Shown: positions 48,101 to 53,264 of the stretch, piece by piece
Numbering within the stretch: position 1 is the first letter of the stretch
Layout of the letters: each line of letters starts with the position of its first letter
Virus record (IMG/VR): IMGVR_UViG_3300030090_003001
Coordinates: 1-57,770 of that record
Source of the DNA: a virus
Strand: one strand, 5' to 3'
Length of the DNA stretch: 57,770 nucleotides
Made by a program: the position numbers and the translations under genes
The notes under the pieces: model-generated
The model's database searches: none
What the model was told of the DNA's origin: nothing
What the model saw: the letters and a program-made list of their open reading frames with translations, nothing else

Positions 48101-48137
48101 TGAAAAGATGCCCCCATTACAATTAAACCCTTACTAA
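39102..48137 (+). CDS. Giant internal virion protein (gp16-like / polyvalent-type), 3011 residues
   Basis: Likely ejected with the DNA. The N-terminal 600 residues are acidic and helical. A Ser/Thr/Ala linker lies at about 880-940. A module at about 1180-1290 with AGMMGITPQNMKLL is repeated at about 2008-2115 with AGFMGFTPQNMKLL, an internal duplication. A large middle region (about 1390-1900, with DRQVAARYG and LQAASW) and the C-terminal membrane-active-looking region (about 2450-2950) resemble large polyvalent proteins of other phages. No classical lytic transglycosylase motif is recognised. It contains an overprinted reading frame at 44803-45030. Confidence 0.8.
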   Translation: MADIWDELGQIENQDELDTRAAQIKKDQEIQQRNIRNMNAKQVIEQRENMLKAKEAQKELDGDVWEVLPEQSKIEQMRKDRAESEAQKNFMTDMAVDMAFNEPGAIDLDKVMSLTGVPITSKRMMDIGRPKSATFGIMSDTDIDEDRFNSQQRNEIYENLYYNRINQEGSQDSTIPLYTGYAADGSTIEESQARDRMKAVQEADKQEDNLFKYVDFASQTEREIPYFELFKEFPQIYNLPYIKQFETQDTNNGTISPSVAKFLDGSGMVDLSDTTLSDFMENNPYLENETIEGYRSRMKEKYNLSGNKVLKDNPYYGWKPEDVFQDFAQWLTTTSPDSKNYGDMSQDDITNDMYTRAEMPPEGQRDQFFLENYRLGGQAFRLDDKRDIIANYGKIAYEEWAAMVEDEDLAYEDFNPYRQKLSAGDNWYPYMTEDQHTLWEGVKKGFGHKYGTADDRMLNSVHRLVGLGTEKAGQLVGVMNSWSDYLEKAFEGEIRQEDFLGASAEWLQKTGFNIKTGQTMLPEGETFEGYNVLNDGQQSGFKNFVDSIPGLAIDLFLLKGMGSKVGAASLPIWVATHRGAEAIEKGRNEILDENTGEVIGQSLSTDSGDILLSTVKGGAEGYTYHLIFKGTSMIQSGAGRAMTGGTIFGGPAMYKALKDEYDNDPTTKGDFGEAYSNFLFGGVMSYFARGNKYTELAPWQAKLMRAFLKPQVGRGRFRIPLSESEKLAINAYTNGTVKEVPGYGKVKVFYDKKSGQAAFQSKDGDWFLFTKGGKPVKTSEPEFGEYFNRSILTEKGFQKWMESLSKKEVANIINGKVPGIPVTLKDKIVMKLMQRFNMPKNFEMVKWAAGKGRGGVKATSVPYKAQAPSGSNIVPTGTNQKVTSSTTTTASPAAAAASSNISTKKNTSSTQTTSSLGDTNKTPDIQRITSSVISLQKTPSQKVYDDTVTQINEVKSELDAGYIFKNGKMVPISKGDAVKVRQRLIELEAEAKKAVTAANKRKTPLKTPEQIKFDNSVVNLKAPINPKTNKPYIAYNKPIKNVDAAIKRYEAVQKDRVALQAKRDGLPKTTKTYTNLDNKITQLNKYSDGLKNVINEGNPSYFKNKAAALAPKPTTTVAPKAAQTKGTPSRVDTELPNLINKRYGKNTKALNERLERDYGVDDVKALTKEQKTDLHSNLTVEEITREMGGLEAGMMGITPQNMKLLRRGIIDAGKFTYDNLPKSMQKQADKLGVTTENFKQQFRDWTKDPNKAPQKTKAFFKKVWKQFKNWWKKGKEGLKEYLKNPKIGMSVEMVGKDGKPLSIKDQAKAMRGGDKRGVVKSKAPFVKTRTAEGMNKRIPQSKRATGITTPNKTETGESFAITKSSGRGRKQTIPQPELDKMLVESLAEANTKGIPSSIKAPTTKEVETFTAGKNEDRFWYELSTDAFNNKVRLDNKSDKSKLHGLVSATSVNEKPFPNLVKAISTLSEHMQGSPINTSLIDPKPITDVLRGESFETPKIGNFQQTFDYIAGITGQKPLTVNDRQVAARYGIKPSDLATNASLYEAISLNEIKMAERLNKDLKPGEEPWTEYQLQAASWTNTRYDKGVSQIGDNYAQGMETLFNVLESNGIKLPKDPSTGQRYLDTETLLNPNVPKILSPAGYKYKKALKGNIEFATNNTIEGKLAQDNFSEIAKALGFTIDINQAKQLTKMQEAYIATYKRALRALGQQPKYKPSVLNRMIDAIVGKRFKLSRVTYDTGGWAGVVNQNITFPLAESQSTGRASLELNDIQTEGLLSILGKFAGQDAGGASRFKRLIGPDAWNKAESFQMFTPEKGISIQKEQMLLGAIKSKTGQSLGFNKQELPNGTLFSFHPDGKLPSPDKLEAAGLQIFDEGVNLIPTTYKSVLAVDKEYNTNIRRMKNAIAEELAIGVRDKLIDGTTKPPRVGLISTAIKGKKPIENYIKDIKARPRKLIEGARSRYKSRMDILDDAIKDYKVITKQLDKELGVLNKQMEGPLSKINGRKLNKYEEILSDGFEAGFMGFTPQNMKLLKQALIDTSTFLYRDLPKHLQKLGKTLGIGAKNFKKALDKFMHYFGPVTVGKRVIPKAYNKLKNFWKQVYSSMKTWWGSNKDRVVGDIQRVKDARRKNLSQKDLAYKTQKQLARAKVIEGSLIKSGRTTAKQLAVLKKELLGVSSLGDLNKKGKPTDPEADNKIAGYIRMLRRFENRNRGVDMSKLIPAADQYPTPTTRSPKEHLQIEMGNLAVRRTVLNHRTFELTDKGLIADADQRAPLGKIRQGAYARFVRNMGNTEDFADLIQQKTGAPVYDAYEDVRIAVGNTEGYIDQHMRPLIEIIKRATGQIDLDKAMPLSSRVKIHRAGKGDPDALADLTQLEQDLLNHIQGYYNDPVTQKIFKLNRFMNWYNKSGESNKGLPGVDKKDLLNLKAIYEAQGNAALIAALDDVKGLVIEKNYMPDFSEAIDYNNSSQMYNLNIGKQTLKPKDSNADMNKDAIKAFIRKVRADAKIFYMDEPITRLANIVNTGLPAEVSNDMLLSIDSMNRPLDTSSMAEMSSKWVGHVMKAALTLPSKWGRNLFQRLTLLPYTSGVNMPKMLGSMMRNTFFPKKIGGIPMPKGGKIDIYRPGRGSLNVTKSSDYMNAPSWKTNHFNSMVSANTSLADDFLMSTHMPIIDKLPFGMNKAFRGLIDTYKWTDASNRWAIFNPMVDDILKTLETASKTGKDFNSIKNKLYWNKVGDYESLKDILRPEIQMALNGDVAAQRYVALRIAEHMSGPAVNWRYNAMDRSIHEQSGTFGRGVFRATTYPVRLIAQVAKDAWKVYRGAYRGNMSEMWGGLKGVMGRLAIMWGIEKTLNYIYGSKPSGGGWGYDFISDVLGFEVGGLAFAGADWLYGTKPAVGKLGEAWSAYIDGDEKYGDELMARAAQMLAAHTDGVSKQTVVFYRFITWQMENALGVKKVSPLRDLVDVWLNEYDPEEIDRTTTQMVQHGFTGAGYDPEIEDDGKRWIDEFEKMPPLQLNPY
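44803..45030 (+). CDS. Overprinted small gene inside the giant protein gene (+1 frame), 75 residues
   Basis: The ATG at 44803 has a perfect ribosome-binding site, AAGGAGG, seven bases upstream (44789-44795). The frame stays open for 75 codons and ends in TAA at 45028-45030. Exactly over this interval the host frame switches from its usual ATA/ATT and TTA codons to ATC, CTC and GCC, and reverts right after the stop. The small frame itself has ordinary codons (TCA, CAA, AAA, TTA). The product is hydrophilic, rich in Ser, Gln, Lys and Glu, and ends near NPEWTFSMMQSKITK. No family is recognised. Confidence 0.75.
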   Translation: MPSQKNLPSELETNSSMEQQNPQELDSSVQQSKGKNQSKTTSKTSRPDPESLLKELGLDTNPEWTFSMMQSKITK

Positions 48138-48172
48138 CCACATATATAAATATCATCATAGAGGAGAAAACA

Positions 48173-48271
48173 ATGGAATTATTTTCAAACATACCAAATT
48201 GGTTTATATACTTATCAATGTTTTTAATTGGGGCAACTATATGGTATTATATAGTTAAATGGTTGTTCTAA
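48173..48271 (+). CDS. 32-residue single-pass membrane peptide
   Basis: ATG after GAGGAGAAAACA. Nearly the whole product is a transmembrane helix (NWFIYLSMFLIGATIWYYIV). It is the last rightward gene before the terminator. The ribosome-binding site is among the best in the region. Could be a small lysis or superinfection-exclusion peptide; unproven. Confidence 0.6.
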   Translation: MELFSNIPNWFIYLSMFLIGATIWYYIVKWLF

Positions 48272-48276
48272 ATTGT

Positions 48277-48366
48277 GCCTTGAGGGGGGAGGGTGACCAA
48301 CCGCTCCACCATCCCCAAGGGCTTCGCTCTACTGATATTCGGAGCTAAAAGAATATCGATGTAGAG
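48277..48366. terminator. Bidirectional double hairpin between convergent operons
   Basis: Two hairpins fill the gap. The first, 48277-48322, has GCCTT/AAGGGC, GGGG/CCCC and GGTG/CACC helices. The second, 48327-48366, has CTCTAC/GTAGAG plus GATATTC/GAATATC with a small internal loop. Both operons end here, so it very probably terminates or insulates transcription in both directions. Confidence 0.7.
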
Positions 48367-48367
48367 T

Positions 48368-48760
48368 TTAATCTTCTTCGTCTGGTTCTGGTATCCGTAT
48401 TTCCCAAGTTACTGCAGCCCAGCGAATAATTCTATCTATATAGTCTCTAAACTCGTAAACATTTAGCTTACTTGTAGATTCTACTTTAAATTCATTTTTT
48501 AAAATTTCGTGCATCTCATCTTTAGTGTGACCAATTAAAGGGTCTGTGCTTATTAAAACGCCTATAACAACTTTCCAATAATAATTATTTTGAAAGTGTG
48601 TTCTAGAACATACCTCTGAAACAGTAAGCTCAACTTCTCCGCTTAGTGTGCTTAAAAACTCATTAAACGAGTCTCTATTAGATAACCTAAGGACATTAGT
48701 CTTTTTATTAATAAAGCCCCTAAAAGACTTGGTTTTGACTTTCATATCATCATTTAGCAT
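48368..48760 (-). CDS. NinB-like recombination protein (probable)
   Basis: 130 residues. The middle contains HFQNNYYWKVVIGVL and KDEMHEILKNEF, and the end has YIDRIIRWAAVTWEI. This resembles the NinB-type phage proteins that act in recombination (QNRYYW and DEMHE are typical). Last gene of the leftward operon; overlaps its upstream neighbour. An alternative start is at 48745. Confidence 0.65.
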   Translation of the reverse strand: MLNDDMKVKTKSFRGFINKKTNVLRLSNRDSFNEFLSTLSGEVELTVSEVCSRTHFQNNYYWKVVIGVLISTDPLIGHTKDEMHEILKNEFKVESTSKLNVYEFRDYIDRIIRWAAVTWEIRIPEPDEED

Positions 48761-49151
48761 TTATTTTGTCCCCCAACTTTAAATCAATATAGCCTACAAA
48801 CTTTTTAACTAAATCTCTTCTTTCAAAGTGTGTGGTTGCTTCTATTAATTTCCATTCCCATTTAAAATCATAACCAACATTATAAAGTCTGTTGATATTA
48901 AAAAGATATATGTACCCATCCATCCTAACTGCATATATAAACATCTTATTTACGAGCTGTGAATATAATAAGTTATAGCTAAACTTTTCAAATTCTATCA
49001 TAGTGTCATTGTAAAAGCTATTTCTATCTTTAATTTCAACAATCATATTGCTGTTTTCTGCATCAAATCTATTATACTGGTAATCATCCCATACCAGACC
49101 AATACCATACTGGTTTAGTCTGTTTAAAATCTCTTCTTCATTTGGTTTCAT
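48750..49151 (-). CDS. PD-(D/E)XK-like nuclease (putative)
   Basis: 133 residues with D30, then E39 and K41 in VEIKDR: a D...ExK arrangement typical of the restriction-endonuclease-like fold, followed by a helix and strand (KMFIYAVRMDG). It could cut branched DNA in recombination. The start at 49151 has AAGGAG six bases upstream. Without the full fold, the assignment rests on the motif only. Confidence 0.5.
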   Translation of the reverse strand: MKPNEEEILNRLNQYGIGLVWDDYQYNRFDAENSNMIVEIKDRNSFYNDTMIEFEKFSYNLLYSQLVNKMFIYAVRMDGYIYLFNINRLYNVGYDFKWEWKLIEATTHFERRDLVKKFVGYIDLKLGDKINAK

Positions 49152-49168
49152 TTAGCTCCTTAGGTTTT

Positions 49169-49240
49169 TTAGGCAATAGTGTGGTTTGATTTTATGTCCG
49201 CTGCACCATCCACTGAGCAAGGACTGCTCCTATTGCCTAA
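49169..49240 (-). ncRNA. Structured RNA element closed by an 11-bp stem
   Basis: TTAGGCAATAG (49169-49179) pairs perfectly with CTATTGCCTAA (49230-49240). On the minus strand the interior contains GAGCA-gtcct-TGCTC and then GGATGGTGCAGCGG. The end of the element is about 12 bases before the ribosome-binding site of the gene at 48750-49151. It fits a riboswitch-like leader or a small RNA. Confidence 0.5.
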
Positions 49241-49246
49241 AGTAGT

Positions 49247-49537
49247 TTATAGAACATACCAGTCACGAATAAGCATAAAGGCTTCTCTCCAAAGGTTTAT
49301 ATTATACTTTTCTTGAAATTTGGTTGTTCCGATTGAATGTCTTTCTGTGTGATGAATGCGACATAAGGGAACTGTGCTGAAGTCAATTAAACTACCAGTA
49401 TGAGTTCCCTTATTTTTTCGCCCACCCATACCTCGTGCTTGTAGGTGGTCAGCGTCAACTGAACTTTCATTACAAACTAAGCAAGGATGTGACCTTACAA
49501 AAGACAAATATTCTTTGGTCTCTTTTTTTAAATCCAC
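49247..49537 (-). CDS. HNH-type nuclease
   Basis: 96 residues with zinc-coordinating pair CLVC (about 19-22), then DADHLQARGMGG and VPLCRIHHTERHSIG, the H...N...H pattern of small phage HNH nucleases (DUF968/NinG-like). Probably acts on DNA in recombination or packaging. GTG start overlapping the stop of the upstream gene. Coordinate near a poly-T run may be off by one. Confidence 0.8.
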   Translation of the reverse strand: MDLKKETKEYLSFVRSHPCLVCNESSVDADHLQARGMGGRKNKGTHTGSLIDFSTVPLCRIHHTERHSIGTTKFQEKYNINLWREAFMLIRDWYVL

Positions 49538-49734
49538 TAATTCTCGCCTTCAGTTATTATAAAGTCTTTTATAACATCAGAAAGCTCTAATTGGTTTTGC
49601 TGCAAGATGCACACAACATCGGCGCAGCCAAGTCTATAAGCTTCTGCTTCAAGCCTTGTATCGAATGGTCGTAGTGGTAAAGGCTCTTTAGAACCTTTTA
49701 ACATACCAGACCAGCTAACTAAGAATTTGCTCAT
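49537..49734 (-). CDS. Hypothetical protein, 65 residues
   Basis: Starts directly before the stop of the zinc-ribbon gene. Contains an N-terminal strand (MSKFLVSWSGMLKG), then a helix and two cysteines. No family recognised. Operon member. Confidence 0.6.
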   Translation of the reverse strand: MSKFLVSWSGMLKGSKEPLPLRPFDTRLEAEAYRLGCADVVCILQQNQLELSDVIKDFIITEGEN

Positions 49735-49932
49735 CTAGCCTCCTTTTTCACACTGTCTACATTTATTAATAACACTGTAGGTGGTCATTAAGTGCTTTGC
49801 CCTATCAGCGTTGGGTGTAAAATATACACCACATTTTTTACATTCAAAAGCCATATCTTTTAAACGCATAGGTTCTCCTTTTTTGATTCTCTGTTCTCTA
49901 AAGTATTTTCTTATTTTTTCTTCTGGATTCAT
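49735..49932 (-). CDS. Zinc-ribbon protein, 65 residues
   Basis: CKKC at about 31-34 and CRQC near the C-terminus make a four-Cys zinc ribbon, preceded by a basic helix (KIRKYFREQRIKK). Likely nucleic-acid binding. Its ribosome-binding site AAAGGA lies inside the closing stem of the structured element at 49944-50002 or next to it. Confidence 0.65.
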   Translation of the reverse strand: MNPEEKIRKYFREQRIKKGEPMRLKDMAFECKKCGVYFTPNADRAKHLMTTYSVINKCRQCEKGG

Positions 49933-49943
49933 TTAATCCTTTA

Positions 49944-50002
49944 GGGCGACTTTTCCGACTGAGGGAAATCACTAAGCTTCAAATAAAACCTCAAAGCCGC
50001 CC
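49944..50002 (-). promoter_or_regulatory. Leader hairpin sequestering the zinc-ribbon gene's ribosome-binding site
   Basis: GGGCG (49944-49948) and CGCCC (49998-50002) pair, and the helix can continue past a 3-base internal loop as CCT/AGG. On the minus strand the downstream arm reads CGCCCTAAAGG, which contains the Shine-Dalgarno AAAGG. It could act as an on/off translation switch. Confidence 0.4.
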
Positions 50003-50131
50003 ATTAGGTCTTTCTTGTAAATATGCCATTAACATTTGGTGCAGCCACCAACACTTACCATCTGCAGTGGCTTTATTAATCCTTTCAACTTTTTTATTCC
50101 ACTGCTTTTTGTTATAATCTTTACTTGGCAT
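49991..50131 (-). CDS. Small basic protein, 46 residues
   Basis: Start at 50131 chosen because AGGAGGAG lies upstream. Begins MPSKDYNKKQWNKKVER. Contains a conserved-looking GKCWWLHQMLMAYL. The longer open frame beginning at 50203 would add a segment without a ribosome-binding site. Unknown function. Confidence 0.6.
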   Translation of the reverse strand: MPSKDYNKKQWNKKVERINKATADGKCWWLHQMLMAYLQERPNGRL

Positions 50132-50300
50132 TATAGCTCCTCCTATAAGTCTCATAAATAGTGCGGCAAGATGCACAAGTATCTTGATAGTTGATATGAC
50201 CAATTGGACATTTAAATGGAAGAACTTTATCTAAAGGCGTTTCTATCTTTCTATTTATATCAGAGACTTTTAAAGCTCCTCCGTAATTTTTTACACCCAT
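50121..50300 (-). CDS. Zinc-ribbon-like protein, 59 residues
   Basis: Start at 50300 chosen for the strong AGAGGAGGAA upstream. Contains CPIGH and CASC, four potential zinc ligands. The first part is basic. Coupled to RusA by TAATG. Probably nucleic-acid binding; family unknown. Confidence 0.6.
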   Translation of the reverse strand: MGVKNYGGALKVSDINRKIETPLDKVLPFKCPIGHINYQDTCASCRTIYETYRRSYNAK

Positions 50301-50716
50301 TATAATTCCTCCTCTAAACAAAAACTTATTTCAGTCCTTGGTTTTTTACTATACAGTTTTCTTGCTACAATTCCAACTATAACACAATCGTCTTCCCATA
50401 AAACATTAGTACAAGCATCCATTGTAAGCTTTATTAAGTTATCTATATCCGGCTTGACATTGTGATACTCTGGTGCATCTTTTTTTAATAAATGAGAAAA
50501 TTTACCAGTTCTAAAGTGTTTTTTGGGTCTGGGCATATGATATGTCAAAAAAAGAACAATGTTGCCTTTTAAGGGCTTTTTCTTCCATTTTACACCTACT
50601 TCTTTTGCAAACGCTTTCTTATCTTTTGAACTTGGGTCATACACCCTAACAAACTTCCCAATATGCCTATGACGCTTTTGAGCTTCTGGGTTACCATTAA
50701 TAATAATGTCCTTCAT
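50300..50716 (-). CDS. rusA: RusA-like Holliday junction resolvase
   Basis: 138 residues. The acidic signature KPDIDNLIK (D90, D92) followed by VLWEDDCVIV (D109/D110) and VARKLYSK is that of RusA, with the basic N-terminal part (KRHRHIG). It cleaves four-way junctions formed in recombination and replication. The start at 50716 lies two bases after the preceding small gene's stop. Good agreement with the family length (about 120-140). Confidence 0.9.
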   Translation of the reverse strand: MKDIIINGNPEAQKRHRHIGKFVRVYDPSSKDKKAFAKEVGVKWKKKPLKGNIVLFLTYHMPRPKKHFRTGKFSHLLKKDAPEYHNVKPDIDNLIKLTMDACTNVLWEDDCVIVGIVARKLYSKKPRTEISFCLEEEL

Positions 50717-50718
50717 AT

Positions 50719-50880
50719 CTATATCGATGGTAAGTCCTCCAGCCCATCTAGCATAGCCGCTTCTTCTTCTAACTTTTTTTGATGGGCTTTAGCTTCTTTT
50801 CTATCTAAAAACACTTTTTTGTCTCCAGTGATAAATATATGTCTTAACTCGTGAGTCATTGGAAATACGTCTTTTCTCAT
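50719..50880 (-). CDS. Small protein, 53 residues
   Basis: ATG at 50880; ends two bases before RusA. Begins MRKDVFPMTHELRHIF, then a charged helix (LDRKEAKAHQKKLEEEAA) and an acidic end. Spacing with RusA and operon-like codon use support coding. No family recognised. Confidence 0.6.
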   Translation of the reverse strand: MRKDVFPMTHELRHIFITGDKKVFLDRKEAKAHQKKLEEEAAMLDGLEDLPSI

Positions 50881-50903
50881 TACTTAATTTACCTCCATTT
50901 TAA

Positions 50904-51626
50904 TTATTTTGCAAGATTGGCAGCAGCAGTACATATCTCAGAATAGTTGCAATATTTGCCACATTCCCATTTATATACTGGAACTTTACCAACCATTTCT
51001 GGTGGTTCTTCTGTTAAGTCCTTACTATGAACCATAACCTCAGCCCAATAAGCTTCAGCTTGTTTCATTGCTGAAAGAGGAACTTTTTGCTCATACATTT
51101 CTGATGTATCTTTATTGTAATACACAAGAGCTAAATATTCCACACTGTCACACAAACCATTTTCTATAGCCATTAAGCCATAGGTGGCAACTTGCATTTC
51201 ATAATTTGGTGCTGTTGAAGTACCTTTTTTAATACCTCTATATTTAAAAGCCTTAGATGTCTTCCAGTCATACACAGCAGCCTTACCATCTTCAACTATC
51301 ATAAAGTCTAGATGGCCGCCAACATTCATCTTTTTAGATTTTAGTAAAAGCTCTTGATAGTAATTGATTGACATATCACCAGCTAAAGCATCGTTCATTA
51401 CTTTCTCTAATTCATTACCCACAATTGTGCCTAATCTCATAAGTCTTAATGAATCTACATCTGTAGGTTTTTTGTCAGCACCATTTACCTTAAAATAATG
51501 TTTTCTCATACACAGACCAGCTGAACTTGCGTCCATTTTGTCTGAGTTATCTTTAGCTCTCTCTATCTGATTTTCAGCATCTTTTTTAATCAAATAGTTA
51601 TTGTAAATCTCTATTGGATTTATCAT
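50904..51626 (-). CDS. Cas4-like PD-(D/E)XK exonuclease with Fe-S cysteines
   Basis: 240 residues with the start at 51626, chosen for AAGGAGA eight bases upstream. Nuclease motifs: GGHLDF (D107), YDWKT (D120, K122), and QVATY (Q145, Y149). Four cysteines, C39 and C222, C226, C232, match the 4Fe-4S cluster of Cas4/AddB-type enzymes. Together with the Sak annealing protein it probably forms the phage's exonuclease-annealing recombination pair. Confidence 0.9.
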   Translation of the reverse strand: MINPIEIYNNYLIKKDAENQIERAKDNSDKMDASSAGLCMRKHYFKVNGADKKPTDVDSLRLMRLGTIVGNELEKVMNDALAGDMSINYYQELLLKSKKMNVGGHLDFMIVEDGKAAVYDWKTSKAFKYRGIKKGTSTAPNYEMQVATYGLMAIENGLCDSVEYLALVYYNKDTSEMYEQKVPLSAMKQAEAYWAEVMVHSKDLTEEPPEMVGKVPVYKWECGKYCNYSEICTAAANLAK

Positions 51627-51654
51627 TATGGTCTCCTTATTTAGGTTAATTTTT

Positions 51655-51716
51655 AGAGCGAGGTATCCTCTGCGCAGAAGATACCCCACTCAAAGCAAGG
51701 TGGCAATTTGCGCTCT
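51655..51716 (-). ncRNA. Three-way-junction RNA element upstream of the nuclease gene
   Basis: AGAGCG/CGCTCT (51655-51660 with 51711-51716) closes two inner helices: GGTATC/GATACC (51662-51667 with 51680-51685, with a self-complementary TCTGCGCAGA inside) and CCAC/GTGG (51686-51689 with 51700-51703). The helices are adjacent, suggesting stacking. On the minus strand it lies in the leader of the Cas4-like gene. Confidence 0.5.
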
Positions 51717-51734
51717 GGTTCTGCAGATAAGATT

Positions 51735-51773
51735 AATGAAAGCTTTGAAGGTTACCCTAAAAGGGGCTTCATT
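51735..51773 (-). other. Hairpin upstream of the three-way-junction element
   Basis: AATGAAAGC (51735-51743) pairs with GCTTCATT (51766-51773) through eight base pairs with one bulge; an inner CCC/GGG helix lies at 51755-51765. Together with 51655-51716 it fills a roughly 165-base gap without a gene. Confidence 0.4.
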
Positions 51774-51792
51774 ACAATCATTATTCTACCAT

Positions 51793-51999
51793 CTAACCTT
51801 GCTCGTTAAATTCAGTCAGAGGGTCTCTGCCTACGAACTCATTATAGTCTTTAACCTTTTCAGCTACAAGGCTATCGCTGCAATCATTGATTGTTGCGGT
51901 TCTGCTTTGTACTATAAAAGGTGCTGGTGCAAAATACAATCTACACCCACTATGTTCTAAGAATCGTAGTAACGTATCTATTTCAAGACGCTTTTCCAT
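51793..51999 (-). CDS. Hypothetical protein, 68 residues
   Basis: Start at 51999 with GAGGAAA upstream, overlapping the replication gene's end by 17 bases. Acidic, with two cysteines (SGCRLYFAP and INDCSDS). No family recognised. Confidence 0.6.
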   Translation of the reverse strand: MEKRLEIDTLLRFLEHSGCRLYFAPAPFIVQSRTATINDCSDSLVAEKVKDYNEFVGRDPLTEFNEQG

Positions 52000-52813
52000 C
52001 CGATGTTTCCTCGTTAGTTATTTTTCTGCGATTACCAAAGTTCTTAACAAAGTTTGTAAACTCCGCTGGAACCTCATATTCGCCACGTTTTCTAGCTTCT
52101 TCAACTTCTCTATCTCGCTGTTTAGCTTCTTTTTCTTCTCTCTCCCTATTCATCCTTTTTCTAACCTCATCAGTCTTAGGGGTAAACTCGCTTTTTAGCC
52201 AGTTTCTAAAAGCTGCTCGATAGTCTTTATACCTCTTCCCATTAGCTTGTAAATAATCAGTAAATTTCTGAAACTCTACTTTAACATCTACACTCATATT
52301 AAGAAGCTGTAATTCATCTAGATACTTATCATCTATACTCTTAAGAGATTTAGTATCTTCTTTAACTACTTTTACTTTATCTTTAACTTTATCTTTATCT
52401 TTTACTTGCACAGTGGTTGCCACAGTGGCATCACCCTCATCTAATGATTGTGCAGTATCAAAATCAGACTGTTCAATTACGCCATAACTAATTAGTTTCT
52501 TAACACACTTAGTTATCATAGGACTCTTTTTTTCCATATATTGTAATCCATATTGGAAATCCATAAAGTCCTTTATATACATTACTTTTTCGTGATTAGT
52601 TTCTATTAGTTGACGCTTTATTGAATCTGGTGCAGAGGTTAACTCTACACCAGTCAATATTGAACATAGTCTCCAGTTGACATTCCATAGACCACACTCA
52701 TCACAAGAATCGAGTAAATAAAGCCACACTATTTTATCTTGAAGAGGTAAGGAAAGAAACCATTCTTTCTCCCACTTTTTAGTATCAGTAAATCTCTTCT
52801 TACAGTGTTGCAT
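51983..52813 (-). CDS. Replication-initiator-like protein
   Basis: 276 residues with the start at 52813, chosen for AGGAGGAT upstream. The N-terminal 110 residues resemble winged-helix phage replication proteins (LQDKIVWLYLLDSCDECGLW and an HTH later). A Lys/Asp/Val repeat linker (KDKDKVKDKVKV, about 135-146) joins a C-terminal helical domain with YKDYRAAFRNWLKSEF, typical of DnaD/phage O-type proteins that load the host helicase. The last 60 residues are highly charged. Cysteines near residue 37-40 are unexplained. Confidence 0.7.
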   Translation of the reverse strand: MQHCKKRFTDTKKWEKEWFLSLPLQDKIVWLYLLDSCDECGLWNVNWRLCSILTGVELTSAPDSIKRQLIETNHEKVMYIKDFMDFQYGLQYMEKKSPMITKCVKKLISYGVIEQSDFDTAQSLDEGDATVATTVQVKDKDKVKDKVKVVKEDTKSLKSIDDKYLDELQLLNMSVDVKVEFQKFTDYLQANGKRYKDYRAAFRNWLKSEFTPKTDEVRKRMNREREEKEAKQRDREVEEARKRGEYEVPAEFTNFVKNFGNRRKITNEETSDGKAS

Positions 52814-52823
52814 ATTTATCCTC

Positions 52824-53264
52824 CTATTCTGGTATTGGGTTATAGTTATCTTCAAGTTTCTTAATCCTAGCTTCTAAATCATCAAGTCTGCTGCTAGAAT
52901 TATCTTGAGCTGTATCATTTAAAAAGTCTGGTACAGCCGGTGGTTGCTCTTGAAGTGCTTCTGGTAACTCCATAGATTCTACACTTTTACCACTTTGTAT
53001 ATCATCCATAGATTTTCCATTCACAGTAAAGAATATAATGTTATTGCCATTTATATCCTCTTTAGATTGTTTAGCGATAGTAACTCTGTCTCCAGCTTTG
53101 ACATTACTTGCCATTATTAGAGCATTTAGAGCTGGTGTTGCATAAAACACATCATCCGGCTCCACACCCCACATATACTGGGTACCATATTTACCATCAA
53201 CGGACTTACCGTCATCATACTTAAGAACAACTGTTCTTGGGTCATCGAAACGCAATATTGCCAT
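52824..53264 (-). CDS. ssDNA-binding-like protein (tentative), 146 residues
   Basis: The first 85 residues form a beta-rich, likely OB-type domain (VEPDDVFYATPALNAL, then GDRVTIAKQSKEDI). The acidic, Pro-rich C-terminal tail ends in a coiled coil. An acidic tail is typical of SSBs, and it follows the annealing protein, but its end here differs from the classical tip. Start overlaps the annealing-protein stop (TAATG). Confidence 0.45.
   Translation of the reverse strand: MAILRFDDPRTVVLKYDDGKSVDGKYGTQYMWGVEPDDVFYATPALNALIMASNVKAGDRVTIAKQSKEDINGNNIIFFTVNGKSMDDIQSGKSVESMELPEALQEQPPAVPDFLNDTAQDNSSSRLDDLEARIKKLEDNYNPIPE

Noticed and set aside
51628-52223. Several rightward frames opposite the recombination genes
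   Set aside because: All lie over well-supported leftward genes and lack ribosome-binding sites.
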